Under the pieces are notes generated by a model, which did no database searches, was not told the DNA's origin, and saw only the letters and a program-made list of their open reading frames with translations. The position numbers and the translations under genes were made by a program. 64,000 nt of DNA from Candidatus Paralachnospira sangeri (GTDB lineage Bacteria; Bacillota; Clostridia; Lachnospirales; Lachnospiraceae), in contig CAJFOT010000103.1 in assembly GCA_904397815.1 (NCBI GenBank), positions 1 through 64,000 of the forward strand, given 5' to 3'. Shown piece by piece: positions 8,745 through 17,348 of this stretch. How positions within the stretch are numbered: position 1 is the stretch's first letter; every line of letters begins with the position of its first letter.

Positions 8745-9881
8745 ATGATCAGTTTTAATGTGCCGCCGGCGGCGGGAAACGAAATAGAGTATATCAGTCA
8801 GGCCATCGGCCTGCATAAAATCTGCGGGGACGGGATTTTTACCCGGCGGTGCAGCAAATGGCTGGAGGAGCAGACGGGAACAGCGAAGGCGCTGCTGACC
8901 ACATCCTGCACCCATGCCCTGGAGATGGCGGCGCTGCTGGCGGATATTCAGCCGGGGGATGAGGTGATTATGCCGGCGTATACCTTTGTCTCCACTGCGG
9001 ATGCCTTTGTCCTGAGAGGGGCGAAGGTGGTGTTTGTGGACATTCGCCCGGATACGATGAATATTGATGAGAATCTGATTGAGGACGCCATCACAGAGCG
9101 GACCAGAGCCATTGTGCCGGTGCATTATGCAGGTGTCAGCTGTGAGATGGACCGGATCTGCCAGATCGCCAGGGAGCATCATCTGCTGGTGATCGAGGAC
9201 GCGGCCCAGGGGCTGATGGCCTCTTATAAGGGACAGGCACTGGGCGCCATCGGAGATTACGGATGTATCAGCTTTCATGAGACAAAGAATTACAGCATGG
9301 GAGAGGGGGGTGCCATTTACCTGAAGGATCCGGCGAAGATTGAAGAGGCGGAGATTATTCGGGAAAAGGGGACCAACCGGAGTAAGTTTTTCCGGGGCCA
9401 GATCGATAAATATACCTGGGTGGACGCAGGGTCCTCCTATCTGCCCAGCGAGCTGAATGCCGCCTATCTGTGGGCCCAGCTGGAAGTGGCAGATGAGATC
9501 AACACCTGGCGGCTCCGGTGCTGGGAGCAGTACCGGCAGCTGCTGACCCCTCTGGCGGAGCAGGGCAGGATTCAGCTGCCCACAGTGCCGGAGGGCTGTG
9601 TCCACAACGGCCATATGTTTTATATAAAAGTGAAGGATCTGGAAGAACGGAGCCTTCTGATCCGCTATCTGGACCAGCAGGGGGTCAATGCGGTTTTCCA
9701 TTATATCCCCCTGCATACAGCGCCGGCGGGCCTGCAGTACGGACGGTTCCACGGTGAGGACGTCTATACCACCAGGGAGAGCGAGCGCCTGCTGCGGCTG
9801 CCGATGTACTACGGCCTGCGGGAGGATCAGATCTCCTACGTGGCAGAAGTGCTGTATCATTTTTTTGATGAGAAACTGTGA
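8745..9881 (+). CDS. wecE: dTDP-4-amino-4,6-dideoxygalactose transaminase
   Basis: 378 residues, the full length of WecE/RffA, a DegT/DnrJ/EryC1/StrS fold-type I PLP enzyme. Close to Escherichia coli WecE along its whole length as I recall that sequence: start ISFNVPPAAGNE, CGDGIFTRRC, VIMPAYTFVSTADAF, IVPVHYAG, EDAAQG, then SFHETKN with the PLP lysine near residue 181. It converts dTDP-4-keto-6-deoxyglucose plus glutamate to dTDP-Fuc4N (4-amino-4,6-dideoxygalactose). The dTDP-glucose enzymes RmlA and RmlB are not in the window. The ATP-grasp gene at 12906 could acylate such an amino sugar. Confidence 0.9.
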   Translation: MISFNVPPAAGNEIEYISQAIGLHKICGDGIFTRRCSKWLEEQTGTAKALLTTSCTHALEMAALLADIQPGDEVIMPAYTFVSTADAFVLRGAKVVFVDIRPDTMNIDENLIEDAITERTRAIVPVHYAGVSCEMDRICQIAREHHLLVIEDAAQGLMASYKGQALGAIGDYGCISFHETKNYSMGEGGAIYLKDPAKIEEAEIIREKGTNRSKFFRGQIDKYTWVDAGSSYLPSELNAAYLWAQLEVADEINTWRLRCWEQYRQLLTPLAEQGRIQLPTVPEGCVHNGHMFYIKVKDLEERSLLIRYLDQQGVNAVFHYIPLHTAPAGLQYGRFHGEDVYTTRESERLLRLPMYYGLREDQISYVAEVLYHFFDEKL

Positions 9882-9892
9882 GGGTGACCAGG

Positions 9893-11134
9893 ATGACCAA
9901 AACCAGAGAACGGATTTTGTATCTCGTCTGCGGCGTGGTGATTGCCGCCGCCAGCTTTGCGCTGTTTTACCGGACGGCCATCACCGCTACAGGGGATCTG
10001 ATTTTTCATGCCAGGACGGCCAATACCCTGGGGCTGCTCCGATCCATGCCTTTGAGCGAATATATTGAGACTGTGGAGTTTTCCCATATACTGGGCTATC
10101 CCGCCTGGCATTTTGTCTGTAAGGTGATTACGGAGATCCTGGGGCTGTTCCTGCCCACGGGAACGGAGGAAGGGCTGAATCTGGTGCTGTCTGTCGCTGC
10201 TTCGGCAACCAATACCTTTTTTCTGCTGATTACTTTCGGACTGTATATTGTGATTTTCCGCCATTTCTTCCGGGGAAAGAACCGGGGCTGGCTAGCCGCC
10301 GCGGCTGCCTGCGCCATGATTTTCGCCGGGCCCCTGTATTGTAAGCTGATTAATCCGCTGTACTACTGGGGGCAGGACTCGGTGGCCATCTGGCACAATC
10401 CCACCTATCTGGCAGTGGAGCCTCTGGCGCTGATCTGCTTTTTCCTGTACTGGAAGATGGTTCAGGATGGGAGAATGGAGTGGAAACGGTTTGCTTTATT
10501 CGGCTTTCTCATGCTTCTAAGCGGCCTGTTTAAGCCCAGTTTTTATCAGATGTTCATCCCCGCCCTGGTGATTTTCTGTGTGGCCGATACCTTGTATACC
10601 CGCTTTGAGCGGTTCCGCTTTTCCCTCTGTACGGCGGTTTCCGTGGTTCCGGCGGGGCTGTTGGCCCTGGCGCAAATGAATATCCTCAGCTCGGCGGATG
10701 CTCAGATCAATGAGGCCAATGGCATCGCAGTGGGACTCTTTGAGGTGCTGGGGTATTATTCGCCTCATCCCCTGCTGTCTACGGTGCTGACCCTGGGATT
10801 TCCCCTGGTCATGATTGTGATCTGCCGCAGGGAGCTGCTGAAAAACAAGATGCTGATGCTGGCGGTCTGCGCGGTGCTGTCCGGGTTTTCCCAGTACGCC
10901 CTGCTGTATAAACAGGTGAATACCTATGCCGGGGACTTTGGCTGGGGGTACAGCCTGTCGCTGGTTCTGATCTTTACAGTGGGCCTGATCCTGCTGAATA
11001 ACCTGTGGCAGACCCGGGAGAGGAAAGGCAGCCTGTATGCGGCCCTGGGGGTATTTGCCCTCCATGTGCTGTTCGGCCTGCTCTATTATAAAGAGATCCT
11101 GGTTAATCTGAATCTGTACGGGCCGCTGTGGTAG
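9893..11134 (+). CDS. Polytopic membrane protein of the glycan locus, GT-C-like
   Basis: About 413 residues and ten to eleven membrane segments. After the first segment the loop reads TATGDLIFHARTANT; an Asp followed by His in this position resembles the GT-C motif of sugar-lipid-dependent transferases. I use ATG 9893, because GAGGGTG lies six bases before it; GTG 9878, overlapping the wecE stop, is the alternative. It is followed after about 30 bases by another polytopic protein. No specific family recognised; a role in adding a sugar to the surface glycan is inferred from motif and context only. Confidence 0.45.
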   Translation: MTKTRERILYLVCGVVIAAASFALFYRTAITATGDLIFHARTANTLGLLRSMPLSEYIETVEFSHILGYPAWHFVCKVITEILGLFLPTGTEEGLNLVLSVAASATNTFFLLITFGLYIVIFRHFFRGKNRGWLAAAAACAMIFAGPLYCKLINPLYYWGQDSVAIWHNPTYLAVEPLALICFFLYWKMVQDGRMEWKRFALFGFLMLLSGLFKPSFYQMFIPALVIFCVADTLYTRFERFRFSLCTAVSVVPAGLLALAQMNILSSADAQINEANGIAVGLFEVLGYYSPHPLLSTVLTLGFPLVMIVICRRELLKNKMLMLAVCAVLSGFSQYALLYKQVNTYAGDFGWGYSLSLVLIFTVGLILLNNLWQTRERKGSLYAALGVFALHVLFGLLYYKEILVNLNLYGPLW

Positions 11135-11165
11135 ATTGGGTATGTCAGGCAGGAGGAAAGTGGAA

Positions 11166-12848
11166 ATGACGACAGACAGTCAGTGGAGAAAAAAAGGAAT
11201 ATATGCCGGGGCTGCGGCGCTGACGGTGCTGCTGCCCTGGATCATTGATTTTCTCATGCTCCGGTATCTGGGGCATGGGATCTTTGACGTGGTGCCCTAT
11301 TTTAATGATGAGGTGAACTACTGGCACCTGATTTCAGATATGCTGGAATATGGACAGCCTATAGGCTACATGGGTTTTTACGGGACCCACGCGCCTGTGG
11401 GCACTTTTGGCTTTCATGGGTTTGTGATTCTGCTGCCCTATTATCTGTTTGCGCGGATATTCGGCCTTCATTTTTATACCCTGGCAGTGTGCAATATGGT
11501 GCTGGTGTCTCTGGGGCTGCTGTTTTATATCCGGATGCTGCGCCCCTCGGTGAAAAGCATGCTGCTGACCGGCGGCCTGATCACCCTGCCCTCGATGGTC
11601 AGCAAGTTTTACTCCACCTCTATGCTGGAGGGGCTGAATGTCTTTCTGGCCATTGTGTTTGGGGTACTGTTTATCAAGATTCTGGATACAGGGAAAAGGC
11701 GGTGGAAGATCGCCGCATGGGCGGTGATGGCCTTTGCTGTCCTGGAAAAGGTAACATGGGTGATCTGTGTCCTGCCGCTGGCCATGGTCTGTCTGAAAGG
11801 CACCATCCGCCGCAGAGCGGGGTGGACCGCCGGGATTATGGCTGCGGTTTCCCTGACCGGATATAAGATCTATTCCCTGTTCAGCGCTCCTTATTACCAG
11901 TCCAAATTCAATGATTTCCGGGATACCTTTGCCCAGGAGGGAGTGCTGAAGGGGGCACTGATTATGGCCAGGGAGACCTTTTATGACTTTTTCCGGCCCA
12001 TGCTGATTGCCCTGCGGGGTCAGGATGGGGAGGGGAGTCTGGAGGTGCTGAACGGCATTCTCCTTTATGGTCTTTTCCTGATTCTGACGGTGATGGTGAT
12101 CCGGCTGATCTGGATGTGGTTCCGGCACAGAGAGGACTTCTGGGTTTATACAGCCTTCAGCCGGAGGCAGGTGATCCTGACGGCGGCGGCCTGGACGGTG
12201 ATGGCGGCTGATCTGGCGGGAATCGCGGTTCTTTATATGCCGGCCCAGACCATCCGGACAGCTTTCCACAGTTATCTGTTCGCCCTGATTCTGATGTCTG
12301 AGTGGGAGCGGCCGGCTGCCCTGGTGGCGAAGACTGGTGAAGACCGGGGGCGCGGGGAAGAGGCTGGAAGAGAAGAGACTGAAAGGAAAGAAACTGAAAG
12401 AACCGGAAAGAGGCTGTCAGGCGCTGTCTCCGGTTTTCGCCTGGCGTTTCTGGCCTTGTCGGCAGCCAGCACAGTGGTGCTGTGTGTGACCGGGGAGGGA
12501 TTCGGGGACAAGCTGTATATCAGTGAGGAATTTCTGGAGGAATATGATGAGACCAGGGCGTTTCTCAGCCAGTATATCCAGCTGGATACCAGCCAGGTGG
12601 GATGGCGGAATACGGTGGCCTACATGGAAGGGGTGCCGGAGATTTACTGGATGTGTATGCCTGCCGGCACCGGGCTGAACTATCATGTATGGCTGTCTGA
12701 CTCCTATGAGGAGCAGTGGGCGATTATGGAGATTGTCCAGGACGGCGTCTATGATTTTGATACTGTTTATACATCATTTACCGGCGCCGGGTATGAGGAG
12801 ATCGCCAGGGACGACCGGATTATCCTCTTTGAGAAAGCAGACGATTAG
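11166..12848 (+). CDS. Polytopic membrane protein, probable GT-C glycosyltransferase
   Basis: About 560 residues. The first outward loop reads VVPYFNDEVNYWHLI; the Asp-Glu pair with an aromatic tail is characteristic of GT39/ArnT-like GT-C transferases. About ten membrane segments follow. Around residues 395-425 there is a charged linker rich in Arg, Glu and Thr (EETERKETERTGKR) between membrane segments, an insertion not needed for the fold. ATG 11166 is preceded by AGGAGG nine bases away and is preferred over the earlier TTG and ATG in the same frame. Likely uses an undecaprenyl-phosphate sugar outside the cell. Confidence 0.55.
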   Translation: MTTDSQWRKKGIYAGAAALTVLLPWIIDFLMLRYLGHGIFDVVPYFNDEVNYWHLISDMLEYGQPIGYMGFYGTHAPVGTFGFHGFVILLPYYLFARIFGLHFYTLAVCNMVLVSLGLLFYIRMLRPSVKSMLLTGGLITLPSMVSKFYSTSMLEGLNVFLAIVFGVLFIKILDTGKRRWKIAAWAVMAFAVLEKVTWVICVLPLAMVCLKGTIRRRAGWTAGIMAAVSLTGYKIYSLFSAPYYQSKFNDFRDTFAQEGVLKGALIMARETFYDFFRPMLIALRGQDGEGSLEVLNGILLYGLFLILTVMVIRLIWMWFRHREDFWVYTAFSRRQVILTAAAWTVMAADLAGIAVLYMPAQTIRTAFHSYLFALILMSEWERPAALVAKTGEDRGRGEEAGREETERKETERTGKRLSGAVSGFRLAFLALSAASTVVLCVTGEGFGDKLYISEEFLEEYDETRAFLSQYIQLDTSQVGWRNTVAYMEGVPEIYWMCMPAGTGLNYHVWLSDSYEEQWAIMEIVQDGVYDFDTVYTSFTGAGYEEIARDDRIILFEKADD

Positions 12849-12905
12849 TGTACTGTGCCGTGTCTGCCCGGCGGCAGGATACTTTGGGAAGAAAGGAAAA
12901 ATACC

Positions 12906-14024
12906 ATGGCTGAAAAGATTGTGATTATCGGCGCCAGCGATTTTCAGAACCCGCTGATTCTGAAAGCGAAGGAAAAGGGGTATGAGACCCATGTGTTTGC
13001 CTGGAAGGACGGCGCGGTGGGAGAGGAGACGGCGGATTATTTTTATCCGGTAAGTATTACGGAAAAGGAAGAGATTCTGGAGATCTGCCGGCAGATTCAG
13101 CCTGCCGGGATCGCCTCCATCGGTTCTGACCTGGCGGTGGTGACGGTGAATTATCTGGCACAGCAGTTGGGACTGCGGGGCAATGGCCCGGAGAATACCC
13201 GGCTGGCCACCAATAAATATGAGATGCGCAGGGCCTTTGAGGCCCAGGGGGATCCCTCTCCCCGGTTCCGGCTGATTCAGGCCGCTGATCAGGACTGGGA
13301 GAGGCTGACAGAGGGACTGGCCTGGCCGCTGATCGTGAAGCCGGCGGACCGCTCCGGCAGCAGGGGGATTACGAAGCTGACCGGGCCGGAGGGGCTGGAA
13401 GAGGCTGTAGAGACAGCCAGAGGATATTCTTTCCTGCACCAGGCGGTGATCGAGGAATATGTTCAGGGAGAGGAATTCAGTGTGGAATTTATCTCCTGTG
13501 AAGGAAACCATCATTTTCTGGCCATGACCAGGAAATTTACCACAGGGGCGCCCCACTTTATTGAGACCGGCCATATTCAGCCTGCCGGCGTGGCAGAGCC
13601 GGTGCTGGAGCGGGTAAAGCAGGTGGTCAGCCATGCCCTGGATACCCTCCATGTGACCTGGGGCGCCTCCCACGCGGAGGTGATGATCGGCCCTGACGGC
13701 CGGGTGACCATCATCGAGATCGGGGCCAGAATGGGCGGCGACTGCATCGGCTCTGATCTGGTGCCTCTGTCCACCGGTTATGATTATGTGGGAATGGTGG
13801 TGGATATCGCCTGCGGGAAGCCGCTGGAGCTGAAGCAGGGTCCCCACCACAGAGAGGCCTGCATCCGGTTTGTATGTTCGGAAGCGGATCTGGATAAGCT
13901 GAGAGACATAGAGAACGCCGGAGAGGAGCAGGTGATCCGGATCAGTCCCATGGAACCCTTTGACGGACACAGGGTGACAGACAGCTCCACCCGGTACGGA
14001 TATATGATTACGGTAAGAGATTGA
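12906..14024 (+). CDS. ATP-grasp family ligase
   Basis: About 372 residues. It has a Rossmann-like N-terminus (KIVIIGASDF), an ATP-grasp core with WPLIVKPADRSGSRGI as the nucleotide-binding lysine/glycine loop, VIEEYVQGEEFSVE, and the metal-binding HAEVMIGPDGRVTIIEIGARMGGD. This is the carbamoyl-phosphate-synthase/PurK-like ATP-grasp architecture, which ligates a carboxylate to an amine or thiol via acyl phosphate. In a sugar locus just after wecE and the transferases, it may attach an amino acid or other acid to an amino sugar, but that is only inference from place. Start at ATG 12906 with AAAGGA upstream. Confidence 0.75.
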   Translation: MAEKIVIIGASDFQNPLILKAKEKGYETHVFAWKDGAVGEETADYFYPVSITEKEEILEICRQIQPAGIASIGSDLAVVTVNYLAQQLGLRGNGPENTRLATNKYEMRRAFEAQGDPSPRFRLIQAADQDWERLTEGLAWPLIVKPADRSGSRGITKLTGPEGLEEAVETARGYSFLHQAVIEEYVQGEEFSVEFISCEGNHHFLAMTRKFTTGAPHFIETGHIQPAGVAEPVLERVKQVVSHALDTLHVTWGASHAEVMIGPDGRVTIIEIGARMGGDCIGSDLVPLSTGYDYVGMVVDIACGKPLELKQGPHHREACIRFVCSEADLDKLRDIENAGEEQVIRISPMEPFDGHRVTDSSTRYGYMITVRD

Positions 14025-14038
14025 AAGAGGACAGGACT

Positions 14039-15046
14039 ATGGAGAAATTATCCTTTGTCATTCCCTGCTATGGGTCGGAGCGGACCATCAGTCTGGTGAC
14101 AGACGAGATCCGGCAGACCATGGAGGGACATCCTGATTATGATTATGAGATTATTCTGGTCAATGACTGTTCCCCCGACGGGGTGTGGCAGGTGATCCGC
14201 CGGCTGGCGGCAGAGGACTGCCATATCCGGGGCATCAATCTGGCCAGAAATTTCGGCCAGCATGGAGCCCTGATGGCAGGCTACGGCCAGGCGACAGGGG
14301 ATTATATCGTATCGCTGGATGACGACGGACAGACGCCGGCAGACGAGGTGTTTTCCCTGCTGAACCATCTGCTGGAGGGGAATTATGACCTGGTATACGG
14401 CGTCTATGAGCATATCCAGCAGAACGCTTTCCGCCGCTTCGGCAGCTGGGTTAATGAGAAAATGTCGGAAATGATGATCGACAAGCCCAGGGGGCTGAAA
14501 ACCACCAGCTACTTTGTGGCCCGCCGGTTTCTGATCGAGGAAATGCTGCGGTACCAGCATTCCTATACCTATATCGGCGGCCTGATTTTCCGCAGCACTC
14601 AGAATATCTCCACCGTTCCGGTGAAGCACCGGAAGCGGGAGGTGGGACATTCAGGTTATACCTTCGGAAAGCTGTTTTCTCTCTGGTTCAACGGCTTCAC
14701 CGCTTTTTCTGTCAAGCCTCTGCGGGCGGCGACGGTGGTCGGGCTGCTGTGCGCTCTGTTCGGCGTCCTGTTCGGCTGTTATACGGTAATTAACAAGCTG
14801 CTGTATACCACCCAGATCGATGCCGGCTGGAGTTCCATTATTACGGCGATTACCTTTATCGGAGGCATGATCCTGTTTATGCTGGGGCTGGTGGGAGAGT
14901 ATATCGGCAGAATCTATATCTGCATCAACAAAGCGCCCCAGTATGTGATCCGGGAGATGACGCCCGGGCAGGATGGCAGGAAGGAGGAAGACCATGGCCA
15001 GGGAAAGGAAAAACAGCAGGGAGAAAGAGAGGAGACAGGACAGTAA
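14039..15046 (+). CDS. GT2 polyprenyl-phosphate sugar transferase (ArnC/DPM-like)
   Basis: About 335 residues. It has an N-terminal GT2 domain: LSFVIPCYGSE, ILVNDCSPDG, LARNFGQHGALMAGY and DDDGQTP, all hallmarks of dolichyl/undecaprenyl-phosphate glycosyltransferases such as ArnC, GtrB and DPM1. Two C-terminal membrane helices follow around residues 230-300. It makes an undecaprenyl-phosphate sugar at the cytoplasmic face, the donor for the GT-C enzymes nearby. Immediately followed by two ArnE/ArnF-like proteins and a GtrA-like protein that would flip the product. The start ATG 14039 lies 14 bases after the ATP-grasp stop; the gene end overlaps the next by 53 bases. Confidence 0.85.
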   Translation: MEKLSFVIPCYGSERTISLVTDEIRQTMEGHPDYDYEIILVNDCSPDGVWQVIRRLAAEDCHIRGINLARNFGQHGALMAGYGQATGDYIVSLDDDGQTPADEVFSLLNHLLEGNYDLVYGVYEHIQQNAFRRFGSWVNEKMSEMMIDKPRGLKTTSYFVARRFLIEEMLRYQHSYTYIGGLIFRSTQNISTVPVKHRKREVGHSGYTFGKLFSLWFNGFTAFSVKPLRAATVVGLLCALFGVLFGCYTVINKLLYTTQIDAGWSSIITAITFIGGMILFMLGLVGEYIGRIYICINKAPQYVIREMTPGQDGRKEEDHGQGKEKQQGEREETGQ

Positions 15047-15425
15047 ATCTGTTTCAGCCTCTGCAGGGAAAGAGGAGCGGGCAGGAACCGGCACCTTTCT
15101 GCTGCTGCAGTTTGCTATGCTGATTTTTTCTCTTTCCAACATCTGTTCCAAGATGGCAGGAGAGCAGGAACTGCTGTCTCCGGAATTTATCCTCTGGTTC
15201 GGCGGCCTGATCCTCACCATGGGGCTGTACGCCCTGATCTGGCAGCAGGTGCTGAAACGGATGCCGCTGATGACGGCCTATGCCAACAAGGCGGTGGTCA
15301 TCCTCTGGGGGCTGCTGTGGGGCCGGCTCTTTTTCCAGGAGCCGGTCAGCCTGACGAAGATTGCGGGGGCGGCGGTTGTGATGGCCGGCGTATACCTGAT
15401 GGTAACGGAAAAGAAGGAGGGGTGA
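14994..15425 (+). CDS. EamA/SMR-type small membrane protein, ArnE-like flippase subunit
   Basis: About 143 residues. A basic 30-residue N-terminal tail is followed by four membrane helices typical of small multidrug-resistance/EamA half-size proteins, with the ending FFQEPVSLTKIAGAAVVMAGVYLM like ArnE and ArnF. ATG 14994 is chosen for the AAGGAGG seven bases upstream; this places the start inside the end of the preceding GT2 gene (53-base overlap). With its partner at 15429 it probably forms a heterodimer that moves undecaprenyl-phosphate sugar to the outer face, as ArnE/ArnF do for aminoarabinose. Confidence 0.7.
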   Translation: MARERKNSREKERRQDSKSVSASAGKEERAGTGTFLLLQFAMLIFSLSNICSKMAGEQELLSPEFILWFGGLILTMGLYALIWQQVLKRMPLMTAYANKAVVILWGLLWGRLFFQEPVSLTKIAGAAVVMAGVYLMVTEKKEG

Positions 15426-15428
15426 GGG

Positions 15429-15773
15429 ATGGATATCCGATATGTGGGACTGTATGTGCTGTCAGTGCTGGTGGCCGCCTGTTCCCAGATTCTGCTGAAA
15501 ACAGCGGCGGACAAAACCTACAGCAGCCGACTGCGGGAATATCTGAATGTGCCGGTGATCGCCGGCTACGGGCTGATGGCAGTGTCTCTGGTGATGACCA
15601 TGGTGGCCTATCGGGGGGTGCCCCTCTCCTACGGGCCGGTGATCGAGGCTCTGGGCTATGTGTTTGTAGCAGTGCTGGGGTGGATTTTTCTGAAAGAACG
15701 GCTCACCGGCAGGAAGGCAGCGGGGATGGTGCTGATCATCGCAGGCATTCTGCTGATTCAGGTGACTCAGTAA
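15429..15773 (+). CDS. EamA/SMR-type small membrane protein, ArnF-like flippase subunit
   Basis: 114 residues, four membrane helices. It ends in the family pattern PVIEALGYVFVAVLGWIFLKE followed by a last helix (read as separate segments). Starts three bases after the stop of the ArnE-like gene, with GGAGGGGTGAGGG upstream, so the two are made together. Paired small EamA proteins next to an ArnC-like enzyme match the aminoarabinose module of Gram-negative bacteria, but here no ArnA or ArnB-type UDP-sugar genes are present, so the cargo sugar differs or comes from elsewhere. Confidence 0.72.
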   Translation: MDIRYVGLYVLSVLVAACSQILLKTAADKTYSSRLREYLNVPVIAGYGLMAVSLVMTMVAYRGVPLSYGPVIEALGYVFVAVLGWIFLKERLTGRKAAGMVLIIAGILLIQVTQ

Positions 15774-15786
15774 TGATGGAGGTTGT

Positions 15787-16212
15787 ATGGCAGAAGAAAA
15801 AAATAATCTGGTGAAAACATTCTGGCAGTTTATAAAATTCGGCATGGTGGGGGCGTCCAATACAGTGATTTCTCTGGTGATTTATTATATCGGACTGTAT
15901 CTGAACCTGCATTACGTCCTGTCCAATGTGCTGGGTTTTATCGCCGGGACGCTGAATGCCTATTACTGGAACAATAAATATGTATTTAAGAAAGAAGAAG
16001 GGGAAGAGCGGTCTACCGCAAAGTCTGTCACGAAGGTCTTTATCTCCTACGGGATTTCCCTGGGGCTGTCCACAGTGCTGCTGGTGCTCTGGGTGGATGT
16101 GCTTCATATCAGTGAGAGGATCGCGCCGCTGCTGAATCTCTGCGTGACCATTCCTCTGAACTTTGTGATGAATAAATTCTGGGCCTTCCGGGCCGAGGGG
16201 AAAAAAGGATGA
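15787..16212 (+). CDS. GtrA-like family membrane protein
   Basis: 141 residues with four membrane helices. The N-terminal QFIKFGMVGASNTVISLVIY, the NAYYWNNKYVF loop after helix 2 and the final NFVMNKFWAF are the classic GtrA/DPMS pattern (PF04138). GtrA proteins are proposed flippases or scaffolds for polyprenyl-phosphate sugars. Starts 13 bases after the ArnF-like gene with GGAGG upstream and overlaps the next gene start by four bases. Having both an ArnE/F-like pair and a GtrA protein suggests two lipid-linked sugars, or a helper role for GtrA. Confidence 0.85.
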   Translation: MAEEKNNLVKTFWQFIKFGMVGASNTVISLVIYYIGLYLNLHYVLSNVLGFIAGTLNAYYWNNKYVFKKEEGEERSTAKSVTKVFISYGISLGLSTVLLVLWVDVLHISERIAPLLNLCVTIPLNFVMNKFWAFRAEGKKG

Positions 16213-17348
16213 AAGGAAATACCGCAGGCTGGATTTCTTCCAGATGTCTGATGCTGATGGCTTTTTTATGCCTTTTTGTGAATACGGCGGATGTGCCGGT
16301 GTCCATGTTCGGGATGCTGCTGTCTGCCGCTGTCCAGGGGCTGATTCTGACGGGGCTGGAGCGGCTGGGACAGAGGAGCCGGAAGGGAAGGCAGGCAATG
16401 CTGGCTGCCGGTTTCCTGCTGATGCTGCTGGTTCAGGGAATTCTTTTTTTCTGGGCGGGCGGTTATCCGGCAGACGGGGTGGCATTTCTGAAAACCTGGC
16501 AGGGATTTCCGGCGGCGGGCAATCTGATTCTCGCCCACTGGCGCCTGGCAGTGCTGGCGGCTGTGTTCTGCGCGGATCTGTCCATCGGGATGACCGTGTA
16601 CATGCACAGAAGTCCTGCCGTATGTTATCTGCTGTTTTGGCTGGCGGGCTGCTCTCCCTGGCTGCTGGTGCCCCAGCCGGCTGTTTATCTGATGCCCCTG
16701 GCCACAGCGGCAATGCTGTGGGCCGGGAGACAGAGGAGCAGGAAGGGCAGAGGAGCCGGCGGGAAGGGAGAGAGAGGTCTTCCGGCGGCAGCCGGCCTCC
16801 TTCTGGCAGCGGCGGTGCTGGCGCTGACACTGGCCCTGCCCGGCTGGTCAGGGGACCGGGCCGGCCAGGGGCTGCTGCATGGTATGCTCAGCTGGTTTAA
16901 CAGGCTGAAGGATGCCTTCAGCGACGGCACCTTCGGCTGGGGCGGGGCGCCTGCCCTGATCCCCTTCTCTCAGAACGGCTGGGCGCTGCGGCTGCAGAAT
17001 ACCATCTACCCGGGAGCGGACCGGTACGGCTGGTACTGCCTGGTGATCCAGGGGGCCTGGGCTCTGCTGCTGACCGGGCTGGCGGCGGTGCCGGAGGAGA
17101 TGAACGCAAAAGAGCGGGCCGGTTTTCTGGCAGCGGTTTTCTTCCTCCCTCTGGGCGCGGCCGGCGGCTGTATGCCGGCGGTGATTTATCTGCCCTGGAT
17201 GGCGGCTCAGGCAGTCTCCGGGTGCCGGGCCAGAGCGGCTTCCGCGGCCTGCCCAGCCCGGGGTCCGGGCGCGGAACCGGGCCGGAGGAGAGAAGAAGGA
17301 GAAGGACAGATCGGAAAAAAGATGGAAAGGAAGGGTGAAGAGCATTGA
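16209..17348 (+). CDS. Hypothetical polytopic membrane protein of the glycan locus
   Basis: 379 residues, with about eight hydrophobic segments, two basic cytoplasmic loops (RSRKGR occurs in both) and a charged C-terminal tail of about 40 residues rich in Arg, Glu and Gly. Not recognised as a named family. ATG 16209 overlaps the stop of the GtrA gene (ATGA), and its own stop overlaps the TTG start of the next gene, so it is translationally coupled on both sides. A role in making or exporting the surface glycan is inferred from position only. Confidence 0.5.
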   Translation: MKGNTAGWISSRCLMLMAFLCLFVNTADVPVSMFGMLLSAAVQGLILTGLERLGQRSRKGRQAMLAAGFLLMLLVQGILFFWAGGYPADGVAFLKTWQGFPAAGNLILAHWRLAVLAAVFCADLSIGMTVYMHRSPAVCYLLFWLAGCSPWLLVPQPAVYLMPLATAAMLWAGRQRSRKGRGAGGKGERGLPAAAGLLLAAAVLALTLALPGWSGDRAGQGLLHGMLSWFNRLKDAFSDGTFGWGGAPALIPFSQNGWALRLQNTIYPGADRYGWYCLVIQGAWALLLTGLAAVPEEMNAKERAGFLAAVFFLPLGAAGGCMPAVIYLPWMAAQAVSGCRARAASAACPARGPGAEPGRRREEGEGQIGKKMERKGEEH

